Shown here in pieces: positions 7,696 through 16,177 of a stretch of 64,000 nt of DNA. A program made the translations under genes and the position numbers. Source of the DNA: JBGTFE01 sp036403235 (GTDB taxonomy: Bacteria; Acidobacteriota; Blastocatellia; Pyrinomonadales; Pyrinomonadaceae); the NCBI GenBank assembly GCA_036403235.1, contig DASWRI010000065.1, forward strand, positions 62,001-126,000. Direction: 5' to 3'. The stretch's first letter is position 1. The number at the start of each line of letters is the position of its first letter. A model generated the notes under the pieces. It was not told where the DNA came from. It saw only the letters and a list, made by a program, of their open reading frames with translations, and did not search any database.

Positions 7696-10005
7696 TCACT
7701 TCCAGCGAAATCCGATACGAAAATTTATCGGCGAGCTCACCGTTCTGACCGGCGTTCTGCCGATTGAATAGCGCGAATCGAATACGTTTTCGACGGCTGC
7801 GAAAATTTGCAGATTTTCCCGAAGTTTTTTTGCCACGAAAGCGTCGAGCTGAAAATAAGGCTCAAGCCGAAACGCATTTAAATCGTCGTCGAACTGCGCG
7901 CCTGAAGCCCGGCCCTGAAAGGCGAGCGTCCAAGTGTTTTTCGCATAATTCGCCTGAAACGTAAACTGCTGGCGCGCGACCTGCGGGACAAATAAATTTT
8001 CCAGAGCCGGATTTGACGGGAATTTTGTCACGCGCGAGTCAGTCAAAAGATAGCCGAGCGAAAATCGAAAATTTTGGATGCGCGTTTCAAATTCGATTTC
8101 CAGACCGCTGGCGCGCGTCTTTCCGGCGTTCCGGCGCTGGCGCGTAATCAAATTCGGCGTCGTCGATAAAGTTACGTTCGCAATCGGGTCGGAGATTTGC
8201 GTAAAAAAATAATTTCCGCGAAAGTAAATTTTTTTGCGGCTGAAGCTCAATCCCGATTCGAAATTTAAGGCTTCTTCGGCGCGTAGATTTTCGTTCGCCT
8301 GCGTGACGACGTTTCCGACGCGAAAATTGCGGTAAAGCTCGTTTAAGGTCGGCGCGCGAAAGCTTTTTGAGACGAGGGCGAAGACGGATAAATTTTCCGT
8401 CGCCTGGTAAAGCGCGGAAATTTGCGGGCTGAAAGCGCTTTCGTTTCTATCGGGAAAATTTATTGTCGTTGTTTGATTATTTGAAACGGCGCGCGTCGAG
8501 CTGTAAGCGCGAAAATTCGACCAGTCGTCGTAGCGCACGCTTCCCGCAACGATTAATTTTGAGCCGATTCGCGCAAAATCCTGTATGAAAACGGCCAGCG
8601 TCTGCTCGCGCCCGCCCGCGCCGGAAAACGAGGTTACGCGGCCCGCCGACAAACCGATTTCGTCGCTCGCGCCGCGCACTTCGCGCGCATCGAAACCGAT
8701 AATGAAAGTTTGATTTTTGAGAAAAACGCCGGTCAACTGGCTCGAAAATCCGAGATTCTGCGCCGGAACGCGCTGGACGCGATTCAGCGTTTCGCTGTTT
8801 CTGTCCGCGCTGACGGCCGAAAACGTCTGGTCATAAGTCTGCGAGCCGCCGAAAATCCGCCACGTAAACTTTAAATCCGAAACGTCGGGCTTTGTGTCCG
8901 GAGTGCGAATCCGAGGATTGGCGATTTCCCATCCGCCGCCGAGAACGAACTGCCTTATGTAAGTTCGATTTATCTGCGCGGGCGTGCCGTTTGTGCGGGC
9001 TTCGCCGAAAACCGTTGGTTTGAAAAAGATATAGGATTTGTCGGGAAATTCTTTTGAAAAACGTGCCGAAAGATTGGAGCTTTTCGCGCCGGCAAAACTG
9101 TCGACCGCGCCGCGTTCGCTCGCGTCGATTGGAACGTAGCCTTTCGTCTGGAAAATCGAGGCGACAAAATCGGCGCTGAAATTGTTTTTTGAAGCGCCGA
9201 AAAACGTCGAGGCCGAGCGCGTGTTTTGCGTTCCGCCGTAAATTTCCGCCGAAAAAACGAAATTTTCGCGCGTCCGCCGTGGCAGAATGTTTATCGTACC
9301 GCTCAAAGCGCCGCTCCCGTAAAGACTCGACGCGCCGCCGCGCAGAACTTCTATTCTTTCGACCGCAATCGGCGGCACGCGATTCCACTGAATCCAGCCG
9401 CCGAACGCGTCGTTCAAAGGAACGCCGTCAAACAAAACGAGCGAACGACTCGCGCCGCTGGCGCCGACGCCGCGCAGAGAAACGCCCTGCGAGGTCGGAT
9501 TCGCGTTTCGGCTTCCCGAGCGGCGAAAAAGCGAAAATCCGGCAACCTGTCTGAGCGCGTCGTCGACGGTCGGCGCGGCCGTCGTCTGAATTTCTTCTTT
9601 CGAGAGCGTCACGATGCTCGCCGCCGTATCGCCGATGCGCGTTTCCGTGCGGTTGGCCGTGACGACGACTTCCTCGCGCACGGACTCAGGCGAGAGCCGC
9701 AAAATTATCGCTTGAGAAAAATCTTGTGTATTTTTTATATTTTGACGTAAAATAGAGAAGCCGACGGCTTTTACTTCGAGCCGGAAATCTTCGGCAAAAT
9801 CTATCGCGCAAGTAAATTTTCCTTCCGATTCATTTTGACAAACAACCGTTTGGCCCGCCTCCGAGACCGCGCGAATCTCGGCTTGGTCAACTGGCAAGCC
9901 CGCTTCATCAGTTACTTTTCCGCGAAGAATTCGTTTATCGCCCGGCTGCGCCGAGACATAGAAAATACAGGCGAAAACGATGATTGCTGTCGTTAGTGTT
10001 TTCAT
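7696..10005 (-). CDS. TonB-dependent outer-membrane receptor
   Basis: Outer-membrane active transporter of 769 residues. Order: signal peptide (1-19, SAQ), a CarboxypepD_reg-type beta-sandwich (about 25-105, GKVTDEAGLPVDQAEI), TonB-box-like EEVVVTANRTETRIGD, plug domain (about 120-240, with GVGASGASRSLVLFDGVPLND and RGGASSLYGSGALSGTINI), then the 22-strand barrel to the end (FRIGFRWK, with an aromatic next to last). The plug resembles BtuB/siderophore receptors, but the ligand cannot be assigned. It is divergent from the polysaccharide cluster and has a likely promoter at 10045-10072. Confidence 0.93.
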   Translation of the reverse strand: MKTLTTAIIVFACIFYVSAQPGDKRILRGKVTDEAGLPVDQAEIRAVSEAGQTVVCQNESEGKFTCAIDFAEDFRLEVKAVGFSILRQNIKNTQDFSQAIILRLSPESVREEVVVTANRTETRIGDTAASIVTLSKEEIQTTAAPTVDDALRQVAGFSLFRRSGSRNANPTSQGVSLRGVGASGASRSLVLFDGVPLNDAFGGWIQWNRVPPIAVERIEVLRGGASSLYGSGALSGTINILPRRTRENFVFSAEIYGGTQNTRSASTFFGASKNNFSADFVASIFQTKGYVPIDASERGAVDSFAGAKSSNLSARFSKEFPDKSYIFFKPTVFGEARTNGTPAQINRTYIRQFVLGGGWEIANPRIRTPDTKPDVSDLKFTWRIFGGSQTYDQTFSAVSADRNSETLNRVQRVPAQNLGFSSQLTGVFLKNQTFIIGFDAREVRGASDEIGLSAGRVTSFSGAGGREQTLAVFIQDFARIGSKLIVAGSVRYDDWSNFRAYSSTRAVSNNQTTTINFPDRNESAFSPQISALYQATENLSVFALVSKSFRAPTLNELYRNFRVGNVVTQANENLRAEEALNFESGLSFSRKKIYFRGNYFFTQISDPIANVTLSTTPNLITRQRRNAGKTRASGLEIEFETRIQNFRFSLGYLLTDSRVTKFPSNPALENLFVPQVARQQFTFQANYAKNTWTLAFQGRASGAQFDDDLNAFRLEPYFQLDAFVAKKLRENLQIFAAVENVFDSRYSIGRTPVRTVSSPINFRIGFRWK

Positions 10006-10044
10006 TGATTCTTTAAATTAAAGCGGAATAAAACTCGATTTACG

Positions 10045-10072
10045 AATTTACTATAACGATTTGGATTGTCAA
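10045..10072 (-). promoter_or_regulatory. Sigma-70-like promoter of TonB receptor gene
   Basis: Minus strand TTGACA (plus coordinates 10067-10072), 16-bp spacer, TAAATT (10045-10050), about 40 bp before the ATG at 10005. Confidence 0.45.
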
Positions 10073-10085
10073 ATTCAGACGTAAG

Positions 10086-11294
10086 ATGCACGACACGCTA
10101 GATAAAATTTCAACATCGACGCGCGCAAGCGATTTTTCCGCGCGAGACGGGCGACCGCGAATTCTCGTTCTTTTCGGCACGCGTCCCGAGGCGATAAAAC
10201 TCGCGCCGGTGATTCACGAGCTCGGAAAAAAAGATTTTCAAACCATCGTCGTCTCGTCGAGCCAGCATAAAGAATTGCTCGCGCCGTTTCTCGAAATTCT
10301 CAAAATCGAGACGGATTACAATCTGAAGGTGATGACTGCAAATCAAACGCCGAATCAGGTTTGCTCGCGTATTCTGTCAAAACTCGACCGGATTTTAAAC
10401 GTCGAGCGGCCGGATTTGATTCTCGTGCAGGGCGATACGACGACGGCTCTGGCGGGCGCGCTCGCCGGATTTAACCGAAAAATTCCGGTCGGACACGTCG
10501 AAGCGGGCCTGCGCTCGGGAAATCTGCAAAGTCCTTTTCCAGAAGAAATGAACCGCCGGCTAATTTCGCAGCTTGCGGCGTTTCACTTTGCCGCGACCGA
10601 GAAAAATCGCCGCAATTTGTTTGCCGAGCACGTGCCGAGCGAAAAGGTTTTCATCACGGGAAATACGGTCGTCGACTCTTTGCAATACATTTTGAAAAAT
10701 TTTTCGCCGGGCGCGGGCATCCAGAATTTAATCGAAGAAACGCGCGGAATGAAAAGAATTTTGCTGACGACGCACCGCCGCGAAAGCTTCGGCGAGGTGA
10801 TGGGCGGAAATCTGGAAGTTTTGCGGCAATTCGTCGAGCAGAAAAAAAACGTCTGTCTCTTTTTCCCGGTGCACCCGAACCCGAACGTGCAGAAAGTGAC
10901 GAAAAGGATTATGGAAAATCAGGAAAGAATTTTTCTGCTCCCGCCGCTCGATTACATCGATTTTATCGCGCTGATGAAAAAATCCTGGCTGATTGTGTCG
11001 GATTCGGGCGGCGTTCAGGAAGAAGCGCCGAGCCTGGGAAAACCGCTGCTCGTGCTGCGTGAAAATACCGAGCGGCCGGAAGCCGTCGAAGCCAGAATCG
11101 CCAAGCTCGTCGGCGGAAATCCGCGCGCATTAAAATTGATGCTCGAAGAAAACTATGCGGTCGAAACGTGGATAAAATCGGTCAAGGAAATAAAAAATCC
11201 GTTCGGCGACGGGCGCGCGGCCAAGCGAATTGTCGGTATTATCGAGGAAAAATTAATCGCGAAAGCCAAATCCGTGCAAAAATCTCTGTTTTAA
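10086..11294 (+). CDS. wecB: UDP-GlcNAc 2-epimerase family (WecB/WbpI-like)
   Basis: Non-hydrolysing UDP-N-acetylhexosamine 2-epimerase, 402 residues. Motifs: VLFGTRPEAIKLAPVI at 28-43, QGDTTTALAGAL, GHVEAGLRSGN, PEEMNRRLI, TTHRRESFG and SDSGGVQEEAPSLGKPLLVLRENTERPE. The first 25 residues before the Rossmann start are an unusual hydrophilic extension. Family members make UDP-ManNAc (WecB) or act on UDP-GlcNAc(3NAc)A (WbpI). Because WbpE-, WbpB- and WbpD-like genes follow, a WbpI role is plausible, but sequence alone does not decide. It is 7 bp from the next gene, so cotranscribed. Confidence 0.9.
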   Translation: MHDTLDKISTSTRASDFSARDGRPRILVLFGTRPEAIKLAPVIHELGKKDFQTIVVSSSQHKELLAPFLEILKIETDYNLKVMTANQTPNQVCSRILSKLDRILNVERPDLILVQGDTTTALAGALAGFNRKIPVGHVEAGLRSGNLQSPFPEEMNRRLISQLAAFHFAATEKNRRNLFAEHVPSEKVFITGNTVVDSLQYILKNFSPGAGIQNLIEETRGMKRILLTTHRRESFGEVMGGNLEVLRQFVEQKKNVCLFFPVHPNPNVQKVTKRIMENQERIFLLPPLDYIDFIALMKKSWLIVSDSGGVQEEAPSLGKPLLVLRENTERPEAVEARIAKLVGGNPRALKLMLEENYAVETWIKSVKEIKNPFGDGRAAKRIVGIIEEKLIAKAKSVQKSLF

Positions 11295-11301
11295 AATCAA
11301 A

Positions 11302-13020
11302 ATGAATCCGAATACTTCAAACAAAAAGCACCTGCTGACCGTTCTGGTGGAAGATTATTTCCACGTCGGCGCGTTTGAAAATTTGATTCAGCAGCGCAAC
11401 TGGTCGCATTTCGAGCCGCGTTACGAGCAGAATACTTTGAAAACGCTCGATTTACTCGACGATTTCAATACAAAAGCGACGTTTTTCGTGCTCGGCTGGA
11501 TTGCGCAGCAAAATCCAGGACTCGTCCGCGAAATCGTCGCGCGCGGCCACGAAGTCGCCAGCCGCGGTTTTTATCACCGAAGTCTGCGTCATCTGACGCC
11601 CGAAGAATTTCGCGAAGACGTGCGCAAAACGAACCGCGTTCTCGAAGACGCGAGCGGGCAGAAAGTTATCGGTTATCGCTCGGCGGAAAAGCTTTCATTT
11701 GAGAAAGACGATTGGATTTTCGACATTCTGGCCGAAGAAAATTTTGTTTACGACGCATCGTTTCTGCCCGCCAAAAAAGACGCTAAAAATAAGCGTCTGG
11801 CGCATCAGGTTCACACAAACGGCAAAGCAATCTGGGAATTTCCGTATTCGACCAGAAATCTTGGCGTCGGGCTTTTGCCGATTTCGGGCGGCAATTATTT
11901 TCGGCAGATTCCATACACGATGATGCGCCACGCCGTCGAAGATTGGCACGAGCGCTACGACGAGCCGTTTGTTCTTTATTTTCACGTCTGGGAGCTAGAC
12001 CCCGAACAGCCGCGTATCTCGGCGGCTTCGCGCTACAATCGGATTCGCCATTACCGCAAGCTCGACAAAATGGAATGGGTTTTGAAGGAATATCTAAAGA
12101 AATATGATTTCGCTTCCGGCGCGGATTTTTTGGGAATCAAGTCAGAACCGTCTGCGGTGGCGGACGGGTTCAGTGTCAGCGAAAATGTCTCATTATCAAC
12201 TGTAAGCCCGCCCGCTACCGCAGACGATTCCGACAAAAATCCGGTGTCCATCGTTATTCCGTGTTACAACGAAGAGCCGAGTTTGCCGTATCTGGCCAAC
12301 ACTTTGCGAAGCGTCGAGGCAAATTTAGCGGAAAAGGGATATGAAGCCAATTATATTTTCGTCGACGATTGCAGCAAGGACAAAACTCTGGAAAAATTGA
12401 ACGAGCTGTTCGGCGCGCGCGAAAACGTCCAAATCGTGCGGCACGAAACGAATAAAGGCGTCGCCGCCGGAATTATGACCGGTCTCAAGGCGTCGAAAAC
12501 GGAAATCGTCTGCTCGATGGACTGCGACTGCACATACGACCCGCACGAGCTTGAAAATATGCTGCCGCTTTTAGCGGAAGACGTCGATATGGTGACCGCT
12601 TCGCCGTATCACGAAAAAGGCGGCGTGCGCAACGTTCCCGGATGGCGCTTGTTTCTGTCGAAAGGCGCATCGTTTCTTTACCGGCGCGCACTGCGCTCGA
12701 AACTTTCGACTTACACGAGCTGTTTTCGCGTCTACCGGCGCAGCTCGGTCGTCGATTTGAAATTAAAGGAGACGGGATTTTTGGGCGTCGCCGAAATTCT
12801 CGGAAAACTCGATTTGAAAGGCGGAAAAATAATCGAATATCCGGCCGTGCTTGAAGTACGGCTTTTCGGCTTTTCAAAAATGAAAACGGCGCGGACGATT
12901 TTCGGGCATCTCAAACTGCTTTCTCATTTAACAAAAGAGCGCGTGTTTCGGAAATCCGAAGCGATTGAAACTTCTTTACCTAAAGAAAATCTTGAGATTA
13001 TTTCAAGAGAAAAAAATTAA
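11302..13020 (+). CDS. Fusion: XrtA-type polysaccharide deacetylase + GT2 glycosyltransferase
   Basis: 572 residues with two complete enzymes. Residues 1-275 are a NodB-fold deacetylase of the DUF3473/PEP-CTERM type (VEDYFHVGAFE, TFFVLGWIA, GHEVASRGFYHRSL, GYRSAEKLSF, YDASFLPA). Residues 312-550 are a GT-A family 2 glycosyltransferase (VSIVIPCYNEEPSLP, FVDDCSKDKT, MDCDCTYDPHEL). The linker (about 280-311) is entirely encoded by a 94-bp inverted repeat also found inside purL. The domains look like normally separate proteins, so the repeat may have fused two adjacent genes. The likely role is modification and assembly of a surface polysaccharide at the inner membrane. Confidence 0.9.
   Translation: MNPNTSNKKHLLTVLVEDYFHVGAFENLIQQRNWSHFEPRYEQNTLKTLDLLDDFNTKATFFVLGWIAQQNPGLVREIVARGHEVASRGFYHRSLRHLTPEEFREDVRKTNRVLEDASGQKVIGYRSAEKLSFEKDDWIFDILAEENFVYDASFLPAKKDAKNKRLAHQVHTNGKAIWEFPYSTRNLGVGLLPISGGNYFRQIPYTMMRHAVEDWHERYDEPFVLYFHVWELDPEQPRISAASRYNRIRHYRKLDKMEWVLKEYLKKYDFASGADFLGIKSEPSAVADGFSVSENVSLSTVSPPATADDSDKNPVSIVIPCYNEEPSLPYLANTLRSVEANLAEKGYEANYIFVDDCSKDKTLEKLNELFGARENVQIVRHETNKGVAAGIMTGLKASKTEIVCSMDCDCTYDPHELENMLPLLAEDVDMVTASPYHEKGGVRNVPGWRLFLSKGASFLYRRALRSKLSTYTSCFRVYRRSSVVDLKLKETGFLGVAEILGKLDLKGGKIIEYPAVLEVRLFGFSKMKTARTIFGHLKLLSHLTKERVFRKSEAIETSLPKENLEIISREKN
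12141..12234. repeat. 94-bp in-frame inverted element, copy 1
   Basis: Arms 12141-12168 and 12207-12234 (28 bp each, 24 of 28 paired) flank a 38-bp loop. The same layout, with 26 of 38 loop bases identical, occurs at 55404-55497. It lies at the junction of two enzyme domains and is read through without a stop. Plus-strand reading gives SEPSAVADG ... PPATADDSD; the minus strand is also open and reads SESSAVAGGLTVDNE, close to the peptide in PurL. Confidence 0.93.
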
Positions 13021-13031
13021 CGAAAGAAAGT

Positions 13032-13107
13032 GATATGTGATAAGCGACGAGTGACGAGAGAAAACAAATCTTTACTTCCACTTGTCACTCGTAACTCATC
13101 ACTTGTC
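13032..13107. repeat. Heptad hairpin (GTGACGA units)
   Basis: Arms 13032-13058 and 13081-13107 pair at about 21 of 27 positions. Units such as GTGATAA, GCGACGA, GTGACGA repeat at 7-nt steps. Lies between the fusion gene and the aminotransferase, same strand. Confidence 0.82.
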
Positions 13108-13118
13108 CCTAAAATATT

Positions 13119-14351
13119 ATGACAACAATTGCACAACCGGAAAAATTATTGAAATTACCATCTGACCAGGACGCTTCGGGCAGAACCTTCGGCGCGGAAG
13201 AAATCGCCGCGTTAACGGAAGTTCTCGAAAGCGGCATTTTAATCACGACCAAAGGCAAGTACGGCAAAATGCTCGAAGAAAGCTTTGCCAGACGTTTGGG
13301 CGTCAAATACGCGTATGCGTGTAACTCGGGCTCGGCGGCGGTTCACGTCGCCGTTGCCGCGATAAACCCGAATCCGGGCGACGAAATCGTGACCACGTCA
13401 ATCACCGATATGGGCGCGCTGACGCCGATTATCTTTCAGGGCGCGATTCCCGTTTTCGCTGACGTCGACCCGAAAACCTTAAACGTGACGGCGGAAACCA
13501 TCGAAAAAGTTTTAAGCGAAAAGACGAAAGCGATTATCGTCACGCATCTTTTCGGCAACCCGTGTGAGATGAAAGCGATTATGGAACTCGCCGACGCGCG
13601 CGGAATTCCCGTTATCGAAGACACGGCGCAGTCATTTCTGGCGACGGTTGACGGAAAATACGTCGGCACAATCGGGAAAATCGGCGCATTTTCGTTTCAG
13701 CAGGGCAAACAGATGACGACCGGCGAAGGCGGAATCGTTGTTACCAACGACGAAGCAATTGCGCGCCGGATGTATCTTTTTATCAACAAGGCGTGGGGCT
13801 ACGGCGACCAGAATCCCGACCATTATTTCGCTTCATTGAATTATCGAATGACCGAATTGCAGGCCGCCGTTGCTTATGAACAGTTGAAAAAGCTCGATTA
13901 TTCGGTCGAGCAGCGTCAAAGAATGGCGAAGATTCTTGATGAATTGATTGCCGGTATCGACGGAATCGAATCTTACAAGCCTGTCGAAGGCTCGACGATG
14001 ACCTACTGGAAATATTGTCTGCGCGTTGACGATACGAAAATCGAAGACGGCGCGGTCGGTCTGGCAAAAGCCTTGAAAGTTTACGATGTCGCTTCGGCGC
14101 CGCGATATGTCGTCAAACCGGCCTACAAATGCCGCGTTTTCACCGAGCAGAATACGTTTGGCGATTCGCATTATCCGTTCAATCTCGCGCGTCCCGAAGC
14201 GGTCGATTACAACGACGACAATTTTCAGGGAACAATCAAAGGATTGCACGACGTTCTCGTTCTGCCGATAAACGAACGCTACGAGGAAAAACACATCGAA
14301 TTCTTAGCCGCATCGATTCGCGAAGCCGTCGAGCAGGCAAAAGTGAAATAA
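13119..14351 (+). CDS. DegT/DnrJ/EryC1/StrS aminotransferase (WbpE-like)
   Basis: PLP-dependent sugar aminotransferase, 410 residues. Conserved parts: YAYACNSGSAAVHVAV, PGDEIVTTSITDMGAL, FADVDPKTLNVTAE, IEDTAQSFLAT and the PLP-lysine segment FSFQQGKQMTTGEGG. The next genes encode a Gfo/Idh/MocA oxidoreductase and a hexapeptide acetyltransferase. This trio is the one that oxidises, aminates and acetylates C3 of UDP-GlcNAcA in the WbpB-E-D pathway. It has an N-terminal extension of about 20 residues and a C-terminal VLVLPINERYEEKHIE typical of the group. The substrate is inferred from context. Confidence 0.88.
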   Translation: MTTIAQPEKLLKLPSDQDASGRTFGAEEIAALTEVLESGILITTKGKYGKMLEESFARRLGVKYAYACNSGSAAVHVAVAAINPNPGDEIVTTSITDMGALTPIIFQGAIPVFADVDPKTLNVTAETIEKVLSEKTKAIIVTHLFGNPCEMKAIMELADARGIPVIEDTAQSFLATVDGKYVGTIGKIGAFSFQQGKQMTTGEGGIVVTNDEAIARRMYLFINKAWGYGDQNPDHYFASLNYRMTELQAAVAYEQLKKLDYSVEQRQRMAKILDELIAGIDGIESYKPVEGSTMTYWKYCLRVDDTKIEDGAVGLAKALKVYDVASAPRYVVKPAYKCRVFTEQNTFGDSHYPFNLARPEAVDYNDDNFQGTIKGLHDVLVLPINERYEEKHIEFLAASIREAVEQAKVK

Positions 14352-14353
14352 AC

Positions 14354-14403
14354 CGCAGAGGCACGGAGAGAAAAGAAATAATAAAAAACTCTGTGTCTCT
14401 GCG
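14354..14403. repeat. CACAGAG-type hairpin
   Basis: Arms CGCAGAGGCACGGAG (14354-14368) and CTCTGTGTCTCTGCG (14389-14403), 13 of 15 paired, directly after the aminotransferase stop. Same phrase family as 21786-21883, 27447-27503 and 61335-61402. Confidence 0.85.
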
Positions 14404-14417
14404 ATGAAAAATTTATT

Positions 14418-15455
14418 ATGGAAAAACTCAAATTTGCATTAATCGGAACGGGCGGAATCGCTCAAACCTACGCCCAGGCGTTTCAGGCGAGCAAGGCTTG
14501 CGAGCTGGTCGCCGTTGCCGACGTGCGCAAAGAATCGGCCAACGCTTTCGCCGAGCCGTTCGGCGCGAAATCTTTTAAAGATTACAAGTCTCTGGCCGAA
14601 AATACGGAAATTGATGCCGTTATCGTTTCGACGCCGCCCGTTTCGCACCCGGAAATTGCGATGTATTTTATGAAGCGCGGCGTTCACGTCTTGTGCGAAA
14701 AGCCTCTGTGTCTTTCGGTTGCCGAAGCCAAGCAGATGATTGAAACGGCCGAGCAGACAAATGTCACGTTTACGATGGCGACGAAGTTTCGCTATTGCGA
14801 AGATGTCGTCAAGGCGAAATCCATTCTCGCTTCGGGTATTCTGGGCGAAATCGTACAATTTGAAAACGCTTTCACGGCCAAAGTCGATATGTCGAAAAGG
14901 TGGAACTCGAACAAGGAAATCGCGGGCGGCGGCGTGCTTATCGACAACGGAACGCACTCGGTCGATATAATTCGCTATTTTCTCGGCGCAATCGAAGAGA
15001 TTCTCGCGCTCGAAACTTCGGGCACGCAGAATTTATCGGTTGACGAAAACGTGAAATTGCTTGCTAAAACCGCCAACGGCGTTGCCGCGAGCGTCGATTT
15101 GACGTGGGGAATCAACAAGGAGCTGCCGAACTTCATAAGCGTTTACGGTACGAACGGAACGCTCCACATCGGCTGGCGCGAATCGAAATACAAGCTCGAC
15201 TCTTCGCCCGACTGGACGGTTTTCGGTAAAGGCTACGATAAAGTTCAGGCTTTCCGCTCGAAAATCGAAAACTTCGCGGGCGCGATTCGCGGCAAGGAAG
15301 AGTTGTTGACCAAACCCGAAGACGCTCTTGCTTCGGTCGAAGTCATCGAAGCGGCCTATCGCTCTTTGAATCAAAATCTATGGACGCGCGTCGAAGACTC
15401 GAAAGACTTACCGAGCGTTTCGGATAAAAAACAAGCTTTTCGACTGGTCAGCTAA
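14418..15455 (+). CDS. Gfo/Idh/MocA family oxidoreductase (WbpB-like)
   Basis: NAD(P)-dependent sugar dehydrogenase of 345 residues. Rossmann start LIGTGGIAQTYAQAF, nucleotide-binding VAVADVRKES, active-site CEKPLCLSVAEAKQM (EKP motif), and the second-domain segment GGGVLIDNGTHSVDIIRYF with the family DxxxHxxD arrangement. In the Wbp/Wlb pathway such enzymes oxidise C3 of UDP-GlcNAcA before transamination. The neighbouring aminotransferase and acetyltransferase support that role but do not prove it. Confidence 0.88.
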   Translation: MEKLKFALIGTGGIAQTYAQAFQASKACELVAVADVRKESANAFAEPFGAKSFKDYKSLAENTEIDAVIVSTPPVSHPEIAMYFMKRGVHVLCEKPLCLSVAEAKQMIETAEQTNVTFTMATKFRYCEDVVKAKSILASGILGEIVQFENAFTAKVDMSKRWNSNKEIAGGGVLIDNGTHSVDIIRYFLGAIEEILALETSGTQNLSVDENVKLLAKTANGVAASVDLTWGINKELPNFISVYGTNGTLHIGWRESKYKLDSSPDWTVFGKGYDKVQAFRSKIENFAGAIRGKEELLTKPEDALASVEVIEAAYRSLNQNLWTRVEDSKDLPSVSDKKQAFRLVS

Positions 15456-15621
15456 GTCTTTTGGCAAGCAAGCAATACTATATCGCCGGCTTGCCAAAAG
15501 ACATTACCGCCTTGTTATATGACATTGCACGTCACGCAAAAGACATCACACATCGTGCAAAGGACGTTGCACGCTCTGCAAAAGACATAACAGAACTTGC
15601 AAAAGACTTATTTCCACATAA
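15456..15621. repeat. 21-bp tandem array 1 with capping hairpin
   Basis: Starting at 15496, units begin every 21 nt (15496, 15517, 15538, 15559, 15580, 15601) with AAAAGAC or a close variant, then ATnnCAC and ending GC. The first unit is also the right arm of an exact 14-bp hairpin (15456-15469 with 15489-15502) placed right after the oxidoreductase stop. An open frame of 7-residue repeats (AKDITHR-like) crosses it, but I treat this as a by-product of the 21-nt period. Confidence 0.88.
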
Positions 15622-15653
15622 AATCGAGCAAATCTCCGGCAAAACTCGAATTC

Positions 15654-15923
15654 ATGAACGATAAATCCGGCAAAACTTACAATCTAATCGGTGCTGACGG
15701 CAAATTATACGAAAGCGCGACTAAGGGAACGCTCGGCGGGCATCGCGGAAGCAAAATTTACGGCGCGCTCGACTGCAAAGGCGCGGCGCGATGGATTGCA
15801 AAAGGTTTTTACGTCAAACAGCGCGTCTTTTTCGCCGACGAGCAAACGGCGATTGCGGCCGGTTTTCGCCCCTGCTCGCGCTGTCTGCCGGAAAAATACA
15901 GGGAATGGAAGGCGAATAAATAA
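15654..15923 (+). CDS. Small protein with Ada-type zinc-binding domain
   Basis: 89 residues from the ATG before NDKSGKTYN; an earlier in-frame ATG at 15597 would start inside the repeat array. The C-terminal half resembles the Ada/MTN metal-binding domain: HRGSKIYGALDCKGAARWI, then VFFADEQTAIAAGFRPCSRCLPEKY. Three cysteines are visible where four are usual. There is no methyltransferase or AraC part, so this is a stand-alone domain. It is flanked by a 21-bp array upstream and a nested palindrome downstream, inside the sugar cluster, and looks inserted there. Confidence 0.7.
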   Translation: MNDKSGKTYNLIGADGKLYESATKGTLGGHRGSKIYGALDCKGAARWIAKGFYVKQRVFFADEQTAIAAGFRPCSRCLPEKYREWKANK

Positions 15924-15937
15924 ATTATTCGTCGTTT

Positions 15938-16160
15938 GTCGCCAAAGGCGACCGACAATATAGCATAGGGTTAAATGAGCGAAGCGAATAAAACCCTGTG
16001 AATTTGATAATCACGTGAGCGGCTCGCTGAAAGCAAGCAACAATCACGCAAAATTGTTCGACGCCTTCAGCGTCGGCAATGTTTTTCGCAATGGTCGCAG
16101 GGTTGCGCTCAACTTCGTTTCGCTTAGCCCTACGCTATATTGTTTGTCGCTTTCAGCGAC
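15938..16160. repeat. Nested multi-arm palindrome, about 220 bp
   Basis: Outer arms CAATATAGCATAGGG (15956-15970) and CCCTACGCTATATTG (16128-16142) pair at 14 of 15. Inside them a second level pairs GCGAAGCGAA-type and AACCCTG/CAGGGTT segments. Short tip hairpins GTCGCC/GGCGAC (15938-15952) and GTCGC/GCGAC (16146-16160) lie at both outer ends, and GACGC/GCGTC lies near 16069. No gene is present. It fills the gap between two plus-strand genes. Confidence 0.85.
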
Positions 16161-16177
16161 CGGAAATTGAATAGCAA

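Noticed and set aside
15461..15664. Open frame with 7-residue repeats (AKDITHR-like)
   Set aside because: It follows directly from a 21-bp tandem array, has no ribosome site and overlaps the start of the Ada-type gene; all evidence is explained by DNA periodicity.
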